In this document: positions 49,101 through 57,660 of the stretch, in pieces
Layout: each line of letters opens with the position of its first letter
Numbering within the stretch: the stretch's first letter is position 1
NCBI RefSeq assembly: GCF_001189295.1
Contig: NZ_CP012159.1
Span: forward strand, 3,918,973 to 3,982,972
Source of the DNA: Chondromyces crocatus
Lineage (GTDB): Bacteria; Myxococcota_A; Polyangia; Polyangiales; Polyangiaceae
DNA length: 64,000 bases
Direction of reading: 5' to 3'
The notes under the pieces: generated by a model
What the model saw: only the letters and a program-made list of their open reading frames with translations
Told to the model about the DNA's origin: nothing
Database searches by the model: none
Made by a program: the position numbers and the translations under genes

Positions 49101-51804
49101 GCGTGGATTCGGCCGAGACCACGGCACGCTGACGGACATCCAGATCCTGGAGCCCATGGCCTTCCCGGACGGTGAAGGGCGCGTGGCGCAGGTGGTTCTG
49201 AGGACCGAGGAGTCCGGGCGCGCCCTGTTCCACATCTACAGCAGGGAGCAGGAGGCAAGCGACGCGGAGGTGGAACCCCTCTGGAGGCTCCACGCGACGG
49301 GCGGCTTCCGACGTGCCGGAAGAGATGAGCGGCACATCCCCTCCGAGCGTCTCGAGGAGGTGCAGAAGCGCTGCCGCGCCCCCATCTCGGTCGAGCGCTT
49401 CTATGCGACGCTGTCTCGTCAGGGCCTCCAGTACGGGCCCAGCTTTCGAGGCATTGAACAGCTCTTTCGCTCCGAGACCGACGACGAGGCGCTGGGGCGG
49501 ATCGCGTTGCCGGTAGCGCTCCAGAGCGAGCTGCCGTCCTACCATGCTCATCCCGCCTTCCTCGACGCTTGCGATCAGGTCTTCGCTGCGGCGCTGCCCG
49601 GTGCGGGCGAGGCCGTGCAGGGAGAGGATGTCTACCTCCCGGTGCGTGTGGAGCGCGGACGCATCCTGCGCGCTGCCGTGGGGCAGGGGTGGAGCCACTG
49701 CAAGGTGCGCCGTGCTCCGGCCGGCGCGGAGGCCCTCGAGGCGGACCTCTGCATTTTCGACGATGCCGGTGAGGTGGTGGCAGAGGTCACGGGGCTACTC
49801 CTCAAGCGTGCTCCGCGCGGCGTCCTACGAGCGGCCGTCCAGCGATCGGACGAAGGCTGGTTTTACAAGATGGAGTGGCAACCTGCGCCTCCTCCACGCC
49901 TGGACGACCCGCGGCCCGGAGCGTGGCTCGTCCTTGCCGACGCAGGAGGTGTGGGGACGCAGCTCGCCGAACGTTTGCGCGCGGGCGGCGCCGCTGTGGT
50001 GGTGGCCGTCGCAGAGAGCACCTCGACGCAGGGCGATCCCCAGTACGTCACCGTGCGCCCGACCGAGGCCGAGGATCTGAGCCGACTCTGGCGGCAGGTG
50101 CGGGAGACCCACGGCGCGATTGCGGGCGTGGTGCACTGCATGAGCCTCGACGCCGATGCGGCTGTGGAGATGAATCCTGGCTCCTTGCGAAGAGCCCAGG
50201 AGTTCGGTTGCGGTCTCGCCCTGCACCTGAGCCAGGCGATACTGCGCGACGAACATCCGATCCCGCCTCGATTGTGGCTGGTGACGTGGGGGGCCCAGGC
50301 GGTCGGGACACCGTCGTACGACGTGGCCGTGGCGCAGGCTCCGCTCTGGGGGCTTGGCCGCACCATCGCGCTCGAACACCCCTTGCTGCGTTGCACCCTG
50401 GTCGATCTCGATCCCGAGACCGAGGACCTCTCCCTTCTCCACCGGGAACTCCTTGGCAACGACGACGAGGCCCAGGTGGCCTTCCGCGATGGTGGACGGC
50501 TCGTCCCGCGGCTCGTCCCCGTTCCCGCCAGGGCCCATGGGGAGCGTGTCGGCGCGCCCATGGCGGGGCACGAAGGCCAGGCGTCCTTGCCGGTGCGGGC
50601 CGACGGTGCCTACCTCATCGTTGGCGGAACGGACGGCCTGGGCCTCCAGGCAGCTCGGTGGCTGGTCGAACAGGGAGCGCGGCACCTCGTGCTGGCAGGG
50701 CGGCGCGGGCGCACCCCCGAGGTGGCTCGGGCCGTCGCGGTGCTCGAGGAGGCCGGTGCACGGGTCATGGTGGCGCGCACGGACATCTCGCGCGCGGAGG
50801 AGGTCGAGGCGCTCGTTGCCGAGATTCAGCGGACTCAGCCTCCGCTGCGGGGCCTCATCCACAGCGCGGGAACGGTCGACGATGCGACCCTGCTGCAGCA
50901 ACGCTGGTCGCGCTTCGGACCCGTGATGGGACCCAAGCTCGAAGGGGCGTGGCAGCTGCACTCGTCGACCCTGGAAGCCCCCCTCGATTTCTTCGTGATG
51001 TTCTCCTCCATCGCCTCCCTGTTCGGCTCCCCAGGACAGGGCAATTACGCCGCCGCCAACGCCTTCCTCGACGCACTGGCGCACCATCGCCGGCACGCCG
51101 GGCTGCCAGCACTCAGCATCAACTGGGGCGCCTGGGCGGAGGTGGGGATGGCTGCGCGGCTCAGCGAAACTGACGCGCGGCGGATGGCCGAGCTGGGTCT
51201 GGGCCACATCGTGCCCGAGCGCGGCGTGCGAACGCTCGGGCAGGCGCTATCGATGACCCTGGCCCAGGTGGCCATCGTCCCCGTGGACTGGAGGAGGTTC
51301 CTGCGGCAGTTCCAGCCTGGGGCCGAGCCACTCGTCTTCTCTCGGGTGGCGAGCATGTCCGTCGTCGATCCGCCCGTGAAGCCTGCGCAGCCGGGGGACT
51401 GGCTGCGCAAGCTGGAGGAAGCCGCGCCGGTCCAGCGTCGCAGGGTGTTGCATGACCTGATCTGGGCCGAGGCGGTGAAGGCCATCGGGCTGGAGCCATC
51501 GTCACCCCTCGACGCGCGGACCTCGCTCCACGACTTCGGGCTCAACTCGATGATTGCGCTCGATCTCACCCGCACGCTCAGCGCGCGCATCGGCCGCACA
51601 CTGCCAGCATCACTGCTCTTCAACCACCCGACCGTCGAGGCCATCGGCAGTTTCCTCGCCGACGAGGTGCTTCACCTGGTTCAGCGTGGCCCCTCCTCGG
51701 AGGCGCATTCGTCTCCCCGAGCACCGGGCACTGTGCTGAAAAAAATCGAGGAGCTCTCCGATGAGGAAGTGGACCGGCTCCTGGAGAGCAGGTTGAAGCG
51801 ATGA
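46168..51804 (+). CDS. croC: Third PKS module (KS-AT-DH-KR-ACP)
   Basis: A 1878-residue single-module PKS, 67 bases after the previous stop. Domains are KS (Cys198 in DTACSSS), AT (Ser647 in GHSVGE; HAFH at 747-750, malonyl type), DH (His956 in HAVYGVPLLP and Asp1133 in HPAFLDACD), KR (VGGTDGLG at 1485-1492, Tyr1627) and ACP (Ser1794 in FGLNSMIA). No ER and no methyltransferase. It therefore adds an unbranched C2 unit that is reduced and dehydrated to a trans double bond, the C4-C5 alkene of crocacin. The KR shows VDD at the LDD position, consistent with B-type reduction before syn elimination. Confidence 0.92.
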   Translation: MSQFLERIAALPPDKRAALAEILRSAPEPIAIVGVGCRFPGADTPMQFWEVLESGRDMIREVPRDRWDIDAHYDPKPDAPGKVASRWGSFIEGVDRFDAHFFGIGTQEASRMDPHQRVLLEVAWEALEHAGVNPEQLGGSKTGVFVGIYHSDFSNLELADPDRIDLYSGTGTSNNVAAGRLSYLLDLRGPAIAVDTACSSSLVAVHLACQSLRNKECDMALAGGVTILLSPLPLLMASRMGLMARDGRCKTFDTRADGIAMGDGCGVVALKRLSDALSSGDNILAVIRGSAVNQDGRTNGLTAPNVLSQQELLRSALRDASLEPAQISYVEAHGTGTSLGDPIEMEALAEVLGQPGPERRCGVSSVKTNMGHLGAAAGMAGLIKVVLCLQHRRLVPHLNFQELNPNISLSGTPFFIPTSLQSWEANGEARRAGVSAFGWSGTNAHVILEEAPPARREPRTATRPRHLLVLSAKRASALRELARRYERHLEANDAQDPLDVCHTAGVGRAHAAHRLAVEGESIGELRTKLSAFVADGPAEGWWTGEVRGRKPQSPVFLFTGQGAQYAGMGRRLYESHPSFRSALDRCDELSRPHLRRSLLEVMFAGEGDGTALDETEYTQPALFALGYALAELWRSWGVEPSAVMGHSVGELVAACVAGVFSLEDGIKLVASRGALMQALPRDGSIAAVFADEATVAAVVARWSSELAVAAINGPSEVVISGATRAVHAAIEELGARGFKARLLRVSHAFHSPLMDPMLDDFERVAASIAHAPPRIKLVSNLTGTFIERGEVTTPAYWRRHLRHPVRFAAGIEALHAQGHQVFLELGPSSTLLAMARRCLPNGVGTWLPSLQKGKDDWQHILSSLGQWYVQGGDVSFSACDAGFDARRVSLPTYAFQRDDYPLPVSNPASRGTSEARSSDTQDGHPLVGARVRSPLLKDLVFEAHIQPSRLPYLDDHAVYGVPLLPMTGYLEMAWAAVVRGFGRDHGTLTDIQILEPMAFPDGEGRVAQVVLRTEESGRALFHIYSREQEASDAEVEPLWRLHATGGFRRAGRDERHIPSERLEEVQKRCRAPISVERFYATLSRQGLQYGPSFRGIEQLFRSETDDEALGRIALPVALQSELPSYHAHPAFLDACDQVFAAALPGAGEAVQGEDVYLPVRVERGRILRAAVGQGWSHCKVRRAPAGAEALEADLCIFDDAGEVVAEVTGLLLKRAPRGVLRAAVQRSDEGWFYKMEWQPAPPPRLDDPRPGAWLVLADAGGVGTQLAERLRAGGAAVVVAVAESTSTQGDPQYVTVRPTEAEDLSRLWRQVRETHGAIAGVVHCMSLDADAAVEMNPGSLRRAQEFGCGLALHLSQAILRDEHPIPPRLWLVTWGAQAVGTPSYDVAVAQAPLWGLGRTIALEHPLLRCTLVDLDPETEDLSLLHRELLGNDDEAQVAFRDGGRLVPRLVPVPARAHGERVGAPMAGHEGQASLPVRADGAYLIVGGTDGLGLQAARWLVEQGARHLVLAGRRGRTPEVARAVAVLEEAGARVMVARTDISRAEEVEALVAEIQRTQPPLRGLIHSAGTVDDATLLQQRWSRFGPVMGPKLEGAWQLHSSTLEAPLDFFVMFSSIASLFGSPGQGNYAAANAFLDALAHHRRHAGLPALSINWGAWAEVGMAARLSETDARRMAELGLGHIVPERGVRTLGQALSMTLAQVAIVPVDWRRFLRQFQPGAEPLVFSRVASMSVVDPPVKPAQPGDWLRKLEEAAPVQRRRVLHDLIWAEAVKAIGLEPSSPLDARTSLHDFGLNSMIALDLTRTLSARIGRTLPASLLFNHPTVEAIGSFLADEVLHLVQRGPSSEAHSSPRAPGTVLKKIEELSDEEVDRLLESRLKR

Positions 51805-54593
51805 GCTACGGCGACGACGCACGGGAACGGGTCTCGCAGCTTTCTCCCAAGCGGCTGGCCTTGCTGGCGCTCGAGCTGCAGGATCGCCTGAACACGATCG
51901 AGCTGGCCGCACATGAGCCGATCGCGATCGTCGGCATGGCCTGCCGTCTACCAGGGGGGTTGGACCGACCGGAAGCCTTCTGGCGCCTGCTCCGCGATGG
52001 CGGCGACGCGATCACCGAGGTCCCGAAAGAACGCTGGGACGTGGACGCTTACTACGACCCGGACCTCACCTCACCGCTGACGATGAACACCCGGTGGGGC
52101 AGCTTCATTCACGGCGTGGACGGGTTCGACCCGGAGTTCTTCGGCATCTCCTACCGCGAAGCCTGCGCCATGGATCCGCAGCAGCGCCTTCTGCTCGAAG
52201 TGTCCTGGGAGGCACTCGAGCGTGCCGGAATGTCCACTGCACAGATCGCTGGCACCGACGCTGGCGTATTCATCGGCTGTGCGAGCGTCGACTACTACAG
52301 CCTGATGCGCAACCCGCCGACGCGAGGAGGGTCGGGGGTGGCCATGAGCATCATGGCCAATCGCCTCTCGTACTTCTTCGATCTTCGTGGCCCGAGCATG
52401 ACGATCGACACGGCATGCTCCTCGTCGCTCGTGGCGGCGAACCTGGCATGTCAGGCCCTGCGCAACGGTACCATCCGGATGGCCCTCGTCGGGGGCGTCA
52501 ACCTGATCCTCTCCCCCGTGACGACCATCTCTGCATCCCAGGCGGGGATGATGGCGCCGGACGGCAGGTGCAAGACCTTCGATGAGCGCGCCAATGGCTA
52601 CGTCAGGTCCGAAGGGTGCGGTGTCGTCGTTCTGAAGCGGCTCTCGGATGCGGTTGCTGATCGCGACCACATCCTCGCCGTCATTCGGGGACTGGCCGTC
52701 AACCAGGATGGGCGCACCGGGGTCATCACGGCGCCGAATGGCCTCGCCCAGCAAGCTGTGGTGCGCAAAGCATTGAAGGACGCCGGTCTCGATCCAGCGG
52801 CGCTCACCTACATCGAGGCGCACGGCACAGGAACCGCCCTGGGGGACTCCATCGAGGTGGAGGCTCTCGGCAAAGTGTTTGCTGCGCGCCCTGGCGGGCC
52901 AGCTTGTGCTCTCGGCTCGGTGAAGACGAACCTCGGACATACCGAGGCGGCGGCCGGTGTGACTGGACTCATCAAGCTCGTCCTGGCGCTGCAGCACCGC
53001 GAGATTCCCCCGGTCGTCCACCTCCAGAAGCAGAACCCGCACATCCGGCTCGACGACACGCCGTTCTACATCCCCACCAGCGTCAGCCCCTGGCCTTCCG
53101 GTGCGGTGCCCCGTGCCGCCGGATTGAGTTCCTTCGGCGTGGGAGGGACCAACGCCCACGTGATCATCGAAGAGGCTCCGCCGCAGCCAGACGTACCGCG
53201 GGAGGATCGTGACGGAAAGCGGGAGTGCCTCCTGCCTCTATCCGCCACCAATGAGAGTTCATTGCGAGCACTCGCCCGCTCTTATGCAGACCATCTGGTC
53301 GAGCGCCCCGAGACATCCATTGCGGACCTCTGCCAGGTCGCCGGGGGCGGCCGTGCGCATTTCCAGCACCGACTGGTACTTCCTGTGGCTACCGTCGACG
53401 ACGCCATCGTACCGCTGTGCCAGTTTTCGGAGGGGGGCGAAGCACAGGGCATCAAACGTGGCACGGTGTCCGCGGGACGCCGTCCCAAGATGGCATTCCT
53501 CTTCACGGGTCAAGGCTCCCAGTACGCCGGGATGGGACGCGCGTTCTACGAGCAGCAGCCCGTCTTCCGGGAGGCGATCGAACGTTGTGCAGAGGCATTG
53601 CGTCCACACCTGCCAGTGCCGCTCTCGTCGATCATGTTTCCGGCTCCAGGGGAAAGCCCTCCCATTGACGAGACCGCATGCACCCAGCCTGCGCTCTTCG
53701 CCCTGGGGTACGCCCTCGCGGAGCTGTGGAAGAGCTGGGGCGTCGTCCCCGATGTGGTCATGGGCCACAGCGTTGGCGAGTACACCGCCGCCTGCGTCGC
53801 CGGTGTCTTCAGCCTGGAGGAGGGTCTCTCTCTGATCGCCACCCGCGGGCGGTTGATGCAGGAGCTGACCCGTCCTGGCGCCATGGCGCTCGTTGCGGCC
53901 GACGTGGAGCGTGTCGAGCGTGCCATCGGAGACCGCAAAGAGCGTGTGGGCATTGCTGCCATCAATGGTCCGAACAGTGTCGTCGTCTCCGGGCTGCCGG
54001 ATGACGTGGGGCTGGTGCTGCGGGATCTCGAGGATGATTACGTCTTCACCACGCCGCTCAAGGTCTCGCAAGCATTTCACTCTCCGCTCATGAGCCCGGT
54101 CCTCGAACCCTTCCGGCAGGCGGCGATGCGGGTGCAGTTCGAGGCCCCGCGCATCCCGATGCTCTCCAACCTGTCCGGACAGGCGTTCGGCCCAGGAGTC
54201 ATCCCGGACGCGGCCTACTGGGTCGAGCACATCCGTGCCCCGGTGCGCTTCTCCGAGCAGGTGAACACGCTCGCGTCCCAGGGCTGCGACGTGTTCGTGG
54301 AGCTCGGTCCCCATGACACGCTCGTGAAGATGGCCCGGCGCTGCCTCTCGGAGGCGGCTGGGCGCGGCATCCTCCCGCTGACGTCCCTCGCGCCGGACGG
54401 CGACGTCGATCGGCGGTTCCTGGAAGCGATTGGCGAGCTGTATGTGCGCGGCGCCCAGATCGACTGGCGCGGTATGGACCCGGAGCAGCGCTGCCGCCGG
54501 ATCCCGCTGCCCACGTATCCTTTCTCGCGCCGGCGCTGCTGGCTCGAGGACCATGAGATGAGGCCCTTTCCGCGCGAAGAGCTCGAAACATGA
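51801..54593 (+). CDS. croD: KS-AT didomain protein without carrier protein
   Basis: A 930-residue protein that overlaps the previous gene by ATGA. It has a coiled N-terminal docking helix (PKRLALLALELQDRLNTIEL), KS with Cys206 (DTACSSS), His341 (EAHGTGT) and His380 (GHTEAAAG), and AT with Ser657 (GHSVGE) and QAFH at 757-760, malonyl type. It ends soon after the AT at the usual PTYPFSRRRCW linker: there is no KR, DH or ACP. All KS catalytic residues are present, so it should condense malonate and leave a beta-ketone, the substrate for the beta-branching enzymes encoded next. Which ACP holds that ketone is unresolved, because the only nearby free ACP looks like a donor ACP. Confidence 0.9.
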   Translation: MSYGDDARERVSQLSPKRLALLALELQDRLNTIELAAHEPIAIVGMACRLPGGLDRPEAFWRLLRDGGDAITEVPKERWDVDAYYDPDLTSPLTMNTRWGSFIHGVDGFDPEFFGISYREACAMDPQQRLLLEVSWEALERAGMSTAQIAGTDAGVFIGCASVDYYSLMRNPPTRGGSGVAMSIMANRLSYFFDLRGPSMTIDTACSSSLVAANLACQALRNGTIRMALVGGVNLILSPVTTISASQAGMMAPDGRCKTFDERANGYVRSEGCGVVVLKRLSDAVADRDHILAVIRGLAVNQDGRTGVITAPNGLAQQAVVRKALKDAGLDPAALTYIEAHGTGTALGDSIEVEALGKVFAARPGGPACALGSVKTNLGHTEAAAGVTGLIKLVLALQHREIPPVVHLQKQNPHIRLDDTPFYIPTSVSPWPSGAVPRAAGLSSFGVGGTNAHVIIEEAPPQPDVPREDRDGKRECLLPLSATNESSLRALARSYADHLVERPETSIADLCQVAGGGRAHFQHRLVLPVATVDDAIVPLCQFSEGGEAQGIKRGTVSAGRRPKMAFLFTGQGSQYAGMGRAFYEQQPVFREAIERCAEALRPHLPVPLSSIMFPAPGESPPIDETACTQPALFALGYALAELWKSWGVVPDVVMGHSVGEYTAACVAGVFSLEEGLSLIATRGRLMQELTRPGAMALVAADVERVERAIGDRKERVGIAAINGPNSVVVSGLPDDVGLVLRDLEDDYVFTTPLKVSQAFHSPLMSPVLEPFRQAAMRVQFEAPRIPMLSNLSGQAFGPGVIPDAAYWVEHIRAPVRFSEQVNTLASQGCDVFVELGPHDTLVKMARRCLSEAAGRGILPLTSLAPDGDVDRRFLEAIGELYVRGAQIDWRGMDPEQRCRRIPLPTYPFSRRRCWLEDHEMRPFPREELET

Positions 54594-55843
54594 GAGTGGG
54601 AATCGAGAAGGTAGATCTGTACGCCGGCCGCTGGGCCCTCGAGATCGCTGATCTCGTTCAGGCCCGACGCGGTGACGCCGACTACGTGAAAAATCGGATC
54701 ATGAGCGACAGCCGCTCGGTGTACCCAGCTTATGAGGATGCCGTCACGCTGGCGGTGAATGCGGCCAAGCGGGTCCTGTCCCCTGCCGATCTCGCGGACA
54801 TCGAGCTTCTGGTCGTGGGCACCGAGTCGGCGGTGGACTTCGGTAAGCCCATCTCCACCTGGGTGCACAGGTTGTGCGAACTCTCGCCGAACTGTCGCAA
54901 CTTCGAGGTGAAACACGCCTGCTACGGAGGCACGGCGGCGCTCAAGACGGCGGCGACCTGGGTCGCGTCCCAGGTCCGGCCAGGAAAGAAGGCGCTGGTC
55001 ATCAGCACGGACCTCAGCCGTTCGCCCCAGAGCGGCGAACTTCGCCTTCAGCACGTCACCGCGGATCACTCCCCCGAGTTCATTCTGGGTGGCTGCGCGG
55101 TCGCCGCCATCGTCGGTGAAGAGCCCGCTGTCCTCGAACTCGAGCTGGGACGGGAGGGCTACTGGACGCGAGAGATTGCGGACACCTTTCGGCCCACCTC
55201 CACAGCCGAGGAAGCCGATCAGCTCGAAAGCCTCTACTCGTACCTCGACGCGCTCGACGGCGCCTTCGAGCATTTCGAGCAGCTCGCAGGCCCCATCGAT
55301 TACGACGCGCTCTTCAAGAAGCACATCTACCACGTCCCTTTCCCGGGTATGGCGCTGCAAGCCCACGCGTCCATGATGGGCCGCTTCGGCAAGAGCAAGG
55401 CGGACGCGCAGGCCAGCTTCGAGCGCAAGGTCGCGCAGAGCTTGCCCTTTGCCAGGCGAATCGGCACCTCGTACGGCGCGTCGACCTTCGTGTGCCTCCT
55501 CGGGCTGCTCGAGACCGCCGACGATCTCGACGCAGGCGACTGCATTTCCCTCTTCTCTTACGGCTCTGGCTGCCAGGGGGAGTTCTACAGCGCGCGGATC
55601 GGTCCCGAGGCGCGCCAGCGTGTGCGCAAGGCGAACGTCCGTGGGCATCTGGACGAGCGTGTGCGCATCACGGTCGAGCAGTACGACGCGAACGAGCAGC
55701 TTCGCAGCGCGCTCGTGGACCGCCGCGATGCGCTGCCCGATCGGACGGCGCTCGGCGACCTGTACGAGCGCGCATACGCTGGAAGACGGTTGCTCGTGCT
55801 CAAGGAGGTCAAGAGCTTCCGGCGGGAGTACGAATGGAGCTGA
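54590..55843 (+). CDS. croE: HMG-CoA synthase-like beta-branching enzyme
   Basis: A 417-residue member of the HMG-CoA synthase family used in polyketide beta-branching (TaC, PksG, CurD type). It adds the methyl carbon of acetyl-ACP to the beta-ketone of the growing chain. The triad is in place: Glu79 in VGTESAVDFGKP, Cys111 in KHACYGGTAALKTAA and His248 in HVPFPGM. It overlaps the KS-AT gene by ATGA and the next gene by ten bases. With the two hydratase-like proteins and the free ACP behind it, it forms a compact cassette. In crocacin this would install the 3-methyl branch. Confidence 0.93.
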   Translation: MRVGIEKVDLYAGRWALEIADLVQARRGDADYVKNRIMSDSRSVYPAYEDAVTLAVNAAKRVLSPADLADIELLVVGTESAVDFGKPISTWVHRLCELSPNCRNFEVKHACYGGTAALKTAATWVASQVRPGKKALVISTDLSRSPQSGELRLQHVTADHSPEFILGGCAVAAIVGEEPAVLELELGREGYWTREIADTFRPTSTAEEADQLESLYSYLDALDGAFEHFEQLAGPIDYDALFKKHIYHVPFPGMALQAHASMMGRFGKSKADAQASFERKVAQSLPFARRIGTSYGASTFVCLLGLLETADDLDAGDCISLFSYGSGCQGEFYSARIGPEARQRVRKANVRGHLDERVRITVEQYDANEQLRSALVDRRDALPDRTALGDLYERAYAGRRLLVLKEVKSFRREYEWS

Positions 55844-56637
55844 CGTCGGTCGGGGAGCGGGTCCGAGCCGTCCGCGAAGGCAGCGTGACCCGCGTCACCC
55901 TGACGCACCCCTCCACGGGCAACGCGCTCGACTGCGCCGCGCTGGAACAGCTCGTCGGCGCTCTTCGCGCCGCAGTGTCCGATGCGGCATGCCGTGCGCT
56001 CGTCGTCTCCTCCGTTGGCCCACGTTTTTGCAGTGGCGCCGACGTCTTCACGCAGGCGGATGACGCCCCCGAGAGGGAAGCCTCGATGCGCGCCTTCGTC
56101 GAGTGCATGACGCTTCTTTGCGCGTCCTCCATGCCGACGATCGCCTGCGTGGAAGGCGATGCCCTGGGGGGCGGGGTCGGGCTGGCTGCCGCATGCGACA
56201 TCGTGCTCGCGTCGGAGGAGGTGACCTTCACGCTATCGGAGGTCATCTTCGGGATGATCCCTGCGCTCATTACCCCATTCCTCCTGCGCCGGCTCACGCT
56301 CGGGCGGCTGCGGTACATGATGGTGAGCTCGCGGGCCATCCCTGCGCGAGAGGCGCGAGAAGCGGGCCTCGTCGATGAAGTCGTGCCAGGCGGGGAGATG
56401 GAGGCCACCCTCGCGCGCCAGCTCGGTCGGATAGGTCGTTCGTCGCCCCCAGCCATCGCCACCGGGAAGGCCTACCTCGACGGGTTCGGGCCTGGTGGTC
56501 TGGAGGCCCGCACCAGCGCTGCCATGGCATTGCAGCAGGAATGGCTGAAGCGCCCCGAGGTCATGGAAGGAATCCAGATGTTCGCCGATGGCTTCAGCCC
56601 GCCCTGGTTCGAGAAGCTCGGAAGGGCTGGCCGATGA
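55834..56637 (+). CDS. croF: Beta-branching dehydratase (ECH1, enoyl-CoA hydratase family)
   Basis: A 267-residue crotonase-fold protein starting MELTSVGERVRAVREG. The first oxyanion loop is GPRFCSGADVFTQ (Phe65-Cys-Ser-Gly-Ala-Asp70) and the second CVEGDALGGGVGLAAACDIVLAS. Its position right after the HMG synthase and the match to the TaX/CurE/PksH group point to ECH1, which removes water from the HMG-like branch on the ACP. The sequence continues with FTLSEVIFGMIPALITPFLLRR, where ECH1 proteins keep a characteristic region. Start by ATG within the last codons of the synthase gene. Confidence 0.88.
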   Translation: MELTSVGERVRAVREGSVTRVTLTHPSTGNALDCAALEQLVGALRAAVSDAACRALVVSSVGPRFCSGADVFTQADDAPEREASMRAFVECMTLLCASSMPTIACVEGDALGGGVGLAAACDIVLASEEVTFTLSEVIFGMIPALITPFLLRRLTLGRLRYMMVSSRAIPAREAREAGLVDEVVPGGEMEATLARQLGRIGRSSPPAIATGKAYLDGFGPGGLEARTSAAMALQQEWLKRPEVMEGIQMFADGFSPPWFEKLGRAGR

Positions 56638-57422
56638 GCCGCGCCGTCCACGTCGAGCATCTGGAGGAAGGGATCATCGAGATCCGGATGGATGATCGAG
56701 AAGCCCAGAACCGCCTCAGTGAGCCGCTCTGCCGCGAACTCATGACGGCGCTCGCAGAGCTCAAGAGCGATCCTGCCCTCCGCGTGCTGCTCCTCTCTGG
56801 CCAGCGCGATGTCTTCTGTGGCGGCGCCACACTCGATGCGCTGCAAAGCGTCCAGACGGGTGCCGTCGACGTCCTCGATCTGAAGCTTCCCGAGCAAATG
56901 CTGGCTTTTCCCGTACCCATCGTCGCTGCACTCGAGGGGCATGCGGTCGGTGGTGGAATGGTCCTCGCCCTGTGCTGCGACGTGCTCGTGGCAGCGGAGA
57001 CGAGCCGCTACAGCTTCAATTTCACCAGCATGGGATTCACACCCGGAATGGGCACGACCGCACTGTTGCCAGCGCTCATCGGTCACCACCAGGCCATGGA
57101 GATGATGCTCACCGCCCGGTATTACCGGGGCGCCGAGCTTCGTGGACGCGGCCTGTTCAACCGGGTGGTCTCGGTCGACGAAGTCCGGGGAACGGCGCTG
57201 GATCTCGCACAGCAGATGGCGGACAAGCCGAGACACGTGCTCGAGATGGTCAAGGGCACTTTGGCCCTGTCACGCCGCCGTGCTCTGCAGGAAGGCATGT
57301 GGTCCGAGCACCTCATGCACCAGATCTGCTTCCAGCACGCGGATACAGCTCGGCTCATCGCCGAAAACTACATTCGTCCCGCCCCCGTTCCATCAAAGGA
57401 GGAACCTCGTGGAGAGAGCTGA
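56634..57422 (+). CDS. croG: Beta-branching decarboxylase (ECH2, enoyl-CoA hydratase family)
   Basis: A 262-residue crotonase-fold protein, ATGA-overlapped with the previous gene. Features of ECH2 (PksI/MupK/TaY type) are visible: VFCGGATLDALQSV, LEGHAVGGGMVLALCCDVLV, the stretch FTSMGFTPGMGTTALLP and YYRGAELRGRGLFNRV. It should decarboxylate the 3-methylglutaconyl-type intermediate to leave the beta-methyl on the new double bond. The order HMG synthase, ECH1, ECH2, ACP is a standard cassette. Assignment of ECH1 and ECH2 to the two genes rests on these motifs and is fairly safe. Confidence 0.88.
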   Translation: MSRAVHVEHLEEGIIEIRMDDREAQNRLSEPLCRELMTALAELKSDPALRVLLLSGQRDVFCGGATLDALQSVQTGAVDVLDLKLPEQMLAFPVPIVAALEGHAVGGGMVLALCCDVLVAAETSRYSFNFTSMGFTPGMGTTALLPALIGHHQAMEMMLTARYYRGAELRGRGLFNRVVSVDEVRGTALDLAQQMADKPRHVLEMVKGTLALSRRRALQEGMWSEHLMHQICFQHADTARLIAENYIRPAPVPSKEEPRGES

Positions 57423-57660
57423 AATCGTTGTCGTCATCGTCAAGCACATCAAGCAGAACGTGCCCACGTTCGACGAATCCTCGCTGGATACCAGCCAATC
57501 TCTCGCATTTTATGGTGCCAGCAGCCTCGATATCGTCGAGATCGTTTCCGGCGCGATGCGCGAGCTGCGCATCAAGGTTCCCCGGACCGAGCTCGCCAAG
57601 CTCAAGTGCATCGACGACCTGGTGAATCTGTTTCACACGCTCAAAGGATCGAACTCGTAA
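57409..57660 (+). CDS. croH: Free acyl carrier protein of the beta-branching cassette
   Basis: An 83-residue ACP that starts at GTG (57409) with a near-perfect AAAGGAGG six bases upstream, the best ribosome site in the operon. The carrier motif is YGASSLDIVEIVSGAM, with the second Ser as the phosphopantetheine site. The pattern VVVIVKHIKQNVP ... IKVPRTELAKLKCIDDLVNLF resembles donor ACPs of other cassettes (AcpK type), which carry malonyl/acetyl units for the HMG synthase. It overlaps the ECH2 gene by 14 bases, and its stop shares bases with the next start (TAATG). Because the upstream KS-AT has no ACP, this protein may also have to serve as the acceptor. Confidence 0.9.
   Translation: MERAEIVVVIVKHIKQNVPTFDESSLDTSQSLAFYGASSLDIVEIVSGAMRELRIKVPRTELAKLKCIDDLVNLFHTLKGSNS

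Noticed and set aside
51801-54593. KS-AT protein as the decarboxylating KS of the cassette
   Set aside because: Its active Cys and both His are intact, so it should condense; decarboxylation as a side role cannot be excluded but is not supported.
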